Source: an uncultured Clostridia bacterium
GTDB taxonomy: Bacteria > Bacillota_A > Clostridia > TANB77 > CAG-508
Direction of reading: 5' to 3'
Assembly: GCA_947624715.1 (NCBI GenBank)
Contig: CANQLO010000024.1
Span: 1-29,110, forward strand
DNA length: 29,110 nucleotides
Made by a program: the position numbers and the translations under genes. Of this stretch, positions 27,495-29,110 are shown one piece after another. The notes below the pieces were generated by a model. The model searched no databases. It was not told where the DNA came from and worked only from the letters and a program-made list of their open reading frames with translations. Position 1 is the stretch's first letter, and each line of letters starts with the position of its first letter.

Positions 27495-27531
27495 TGTCAA
27501 AATCCTGCCGTCCTCATTGACACCCTTGACA
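27495..27531. repeat. degenerate palindromic repeat unit, locus D
   Basis: TGTCAA (27495-27500) and TTGACA (27517-27522) flank AATCCTGCCGTCCTCA, a decayed form of the CCTCCGTCCCC core. Three bases later a further TTGACA (27526-27531) begins, which is also the likely -35 of serS. Confidence 0.8.
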
Positions 27532-27555
27532 ATATTAACAAATAAATGGTAAAAT
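27526..27555 (+). promoter_or_regulatory. serS promoter with repeat-derived -35
   Basis: TTGACA (27526-27531), an 18-base spacer and TGGTAAAAT, that is, TAAAAT at 27550-27555 with an extended TG. The leader of about 50 bases is too short for a T-box riboswitch. Confidence 0.7.
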
Positions 27556-27612
27556 AATATGTATATTTATAGGCTTTAATAAACCTAAGTTTAATTATAA
27601 GGAGTGATTATA

Positions 27613-28899
27613 ATGATTGATATTAAACTAATTAGAGAGAACCCAGATTTAGTAAAAGAAAATATCAAGAAAAAATTTCAAGATTACAAACTTCCTCTTG
27701 TAGATGAAGTAATTGAGCTTGATAAGAAAAACAGAGAAGTTACATTAAAAGGAGATAATTTGAGAAGTAATCGTAACTCCTTGAGTAGTCAAATAGGTGT
27801 TCTTATAAAAAATGGTAAAAAAGAAGAAGCTGAAAATGTAAAAAAGCAAGTTCAAGATATAAATAGAGAGCTTGAAGAAAATGAAAAATTAGAAGAAAAA
27901 TATAGTGAAGAAATAAAATCTAGAATGATGAAAATCCCTAACATTATGGATTCATCTGTTCCTATTGGAAAAGATGATTCTGAAAATGTTGAAGTTCAAA
28001 GATTTGGTGAACCTAAAGTTCCTAGTTACGAAATTCCTCATCATGCTGATATTATTACTGCTCTAGGTGGATTAGACAAAGAGTCAGCAGGTCGTACAAG
28101 TGGTGTTGGTTTCTATTACTTATTAGGAAATATCGCAAGACTTCATGAAGCAATGCTAGCTTACGCTAGAGATTATATGATAAATAATGGCTTTACTTAT
28201 GCTATTCCTCCTTTTATGATCCGCTCTGATGTTGTAACAGGTGTTATGTCTTTTGAGGAAATGGATGCAATGATGTACAAAATTGAAGGTGAAGATTTAT
28301 TTTTAATAGGTACTTCTGAACATTCTATGATTGGAAAATTTAAGGACCAAATTATAAAAAAGGAAAGCTTACCAATAAAAATGACATCATACTCTCCATG
28401 TTTTAGAAAAGAAATAGGATCTCATGGGCTAGAAGAAAGAGGATTATACCGCTTACACCAGTTTGAAAAACAAGAAATGATTGTTATTTGTGAACCAGAA
28501 GAATCAATGAATTATTATAATAAGATGTGGAAATTAACTGTTGATTTCTTTAGAAGTATGAATGTTCCTGTTAGACAACTTGAATGTTGTTCAGGAGATT
28601 TAGCTGATTTAAAAGTAAAATCATGTGATATTGAAGCTTGGTCTCCAAGACAACAAAAATATTTTGAAGTTGGTAGTTGTTCTACTTTAGGAGATGCTCA
28701 AGCAAGAAGACTTGGAATAAGAGCTAAAAGTGAAAATGGAAATTATTATTTACACACTTTAAATAATACTGTTGTTGCTTCTCCAAGAGGTTTAATTGCA
28801 GTTGTTGAAAATAACTATAATGAAGATGGTAGTGTAACAGTTCCAGAAGTTTTAAGACCATATATGGGTGGAATGGAAAAGTTAGAACCAGTTAAATAA
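27613..28899 (+). CDS. serS: seryl-tRNA synthetase
   Basis: ATG 27613 is preceded by AAGGAGTG (27599-27606); the longer frame from a GTG at 27604 lies inside that site. The 428-residue class II synthetase has the N-terminal tRNA-binding coiled coil (about 28-105), motif 1 near 193-204, the serine-site loop GTSEHSM (233-239), motif 2 CFRKEIGSHG to RLHQFEK (263-286) and motif 3 PRGLIAVVENN (391-401). It charges tRNA-Ser and tRNA-Sec. Several motifs differ from the usual bacterial form: TSEHS rather than TAEVP, IEAWSPRQQKYFEVGSCS rather than the 'EVW.P....Y.EISSCSN' form, and NNTVVASPRG rather than 'NGSGLAVGR'. They recall the archaeal-like SerRS clade. The yaaL/bofA genes lie divergently upstream; in Bacillus serS is in the same general region. 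Confidence 0.95.
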   Translation: MIDIKLIRENPDLVKENIKKKFQDYKLPLVDEVIELDKKNREVTLKGDNLRSNRNSLSSQIGVLIKNGKKEEAENVKKQVQDINRELEENEKLEEKYSEEIKSRMMKIPNIMDSSVPIGKDDSENVEVQRFGEPKVPSYEIPHHADIITALGGLDKESAGRTSGVGFYYLLGNIARLHEAMLAYARDYMINNGFTYAIPPFMIRSDVVTGVMSFEEMDAMMYKIEGEDLFLIGTSEHSMIGKFKDQIIKKESLPIKMTSYSPCFRKEIGSHGLEERGLYRLHQFEKQEMIVICEPEESMNYYNKMWKLTVDFFRSMNVPVRQLECCSGDLADLKVKSCDIEAWSPRQQKYFEVGSCSTLGDAQARRLGIRAKSENGNYYLHTLNNTVVASPRGLIAVVENNYNEDGSVTVPEVLRPYMGGMEKLEPVK

Positions 28900-28904
28900 T
28901 AGCC

Positions 28905-28940
28905 TAGAGCTTTTTAACCTTTAAATGTTAAAAAGCTCTA
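28905..28940 (+). terminator. hairpin after serS
   Basis: TAGAGCTTTTTAAC (28905-28918) and its perfect inverse (28927-28940) enclose an eight-base loop, starting six bases after the serS stop codon. No T run follows, so it is a stable stem that may end or protect the transcript rather than a textbook terminator. Confidence 0.55.
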
Positions 28941-28979
28941 AAATATATTAATTATAATAATATTTGAAAGGAATTTAGT

Positions 28980-29110
28980 TTGAAAGAATTAGTAAGAAAA
29001 TTAAAACCAAAATAATAAAAAAGGGCATAGTTCCCCCCTTACCCCCAGAAATTAAATTATATAACGGGAGTAGATTCTGATATTTTGGATGTAATAAATG
29101 TTTGCAACTC
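28980..29110 (+). other. window end: possible short leader frame and C-rich tract
   Basis: After GAAAGGAA a TTG could start an 11-residue frame, (M)KELVRKLKPK, ending at 29015. It is followed by an odd GGG...CCCCCC...CCCCC tract (29023-29047) and then by a plus frame open to the window edge (about 29032 onward, containing YITGVDSDILDVINV). This may be the beginning of a gene cut by the window, but no standard start or ribosome binding site fits it. I assign no function. Confidence 0.2.

Noticed and set aside
27556..27612. T-box riboswitch before serS
   Set aside because: The leader after the promoter is only about 50 bases and has no T-box-like core.

Overview
The window is a chromosomal segment of a very AT-rich Bacillota, most likely a clostridial (gut-type, fermentative, possibly spore-forming) bacterium. 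The grounds are strong GGAGG ribosome binding sites, low-GC codon use with TGA as a stop, and a typical clostridial gene set: adhE, a bofA/yaaL-type pair, DUF1292, S66 peptidase, Cna_B surface adhesin and BspA-type LRR protein. No tRNA, rRNA, CRISPR array or intact transposase gene was seen. Species cannot be named from the sequence.

Layout. (1) 1-3300, all minus strand: a frameshifted BspA-like leucine-rich-repeat membrane protein, a small four-helix membrane protein, a DUF1292 protein and a membrane-anchored lytic transglycosylase. A GC-rich inverted-repeat element (3170-3294) then separates this block from polA. (2) 3310-8983, minus: GT-C glycosyltransferase, FAD oxidoreductase and DNA polymerase I, read from one good promoter at 9012-9039. 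(3) 9165-14144, minus: a 1659-residue adhesin with a thioester domain, four Cna_B domains, four large tandem modules and a non-LPXTG C-terminal anchor, with its own extended -10 promoter. (4) 14411-20194, minus: adhE, a DUF308 membrane protein, a DUF6056-like polytopic protein and an S66 carboxypeptidase, closely spaced. (5) 20540-24650: a small ribbon-helix-helix protein (plus), then a pseudouridine synthase, an RlmI-like methyltransferase, a previously unlisted 34-residue membrane peptide and uvrC (all minus). (6) 24880-28899: glmS (plus), bofA and a DUF2508/YaaL-like gene (minus), serS (plus).

The most interesting signal is a family of short palindromic repeats in four intergenic gaps of the right-hand 8 kb (20403-20436, 24681-24826, 26717-26774, 27495-27531). 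Each unit is about 27 nt: a TGTCAA/TTGACA inverted repeat around a GGGACGGAGG core. Units occur singly, as head-to-head pairs and as a tandem run. Because every unit ends in TTGACA, the perfect sigma-A -35 hexamer, the repeats appear to supply the -35 box of uvrC, glmS and serS. The uvrC promoter so formed places its transcription start on the ATG, predicting a leaderless mRNA. The unit shape resembles REP elements moved by REP-associated tyrosine transposases, but no transposase is in the window, so that link is inference.

Several starts differ from the longest reading frame because of clear ribosome binding sites or promoters: DUF1292 (2511), the GT-C gene (8983), adhE (20194), the YaaL-like gene (27345) and serS (27613).
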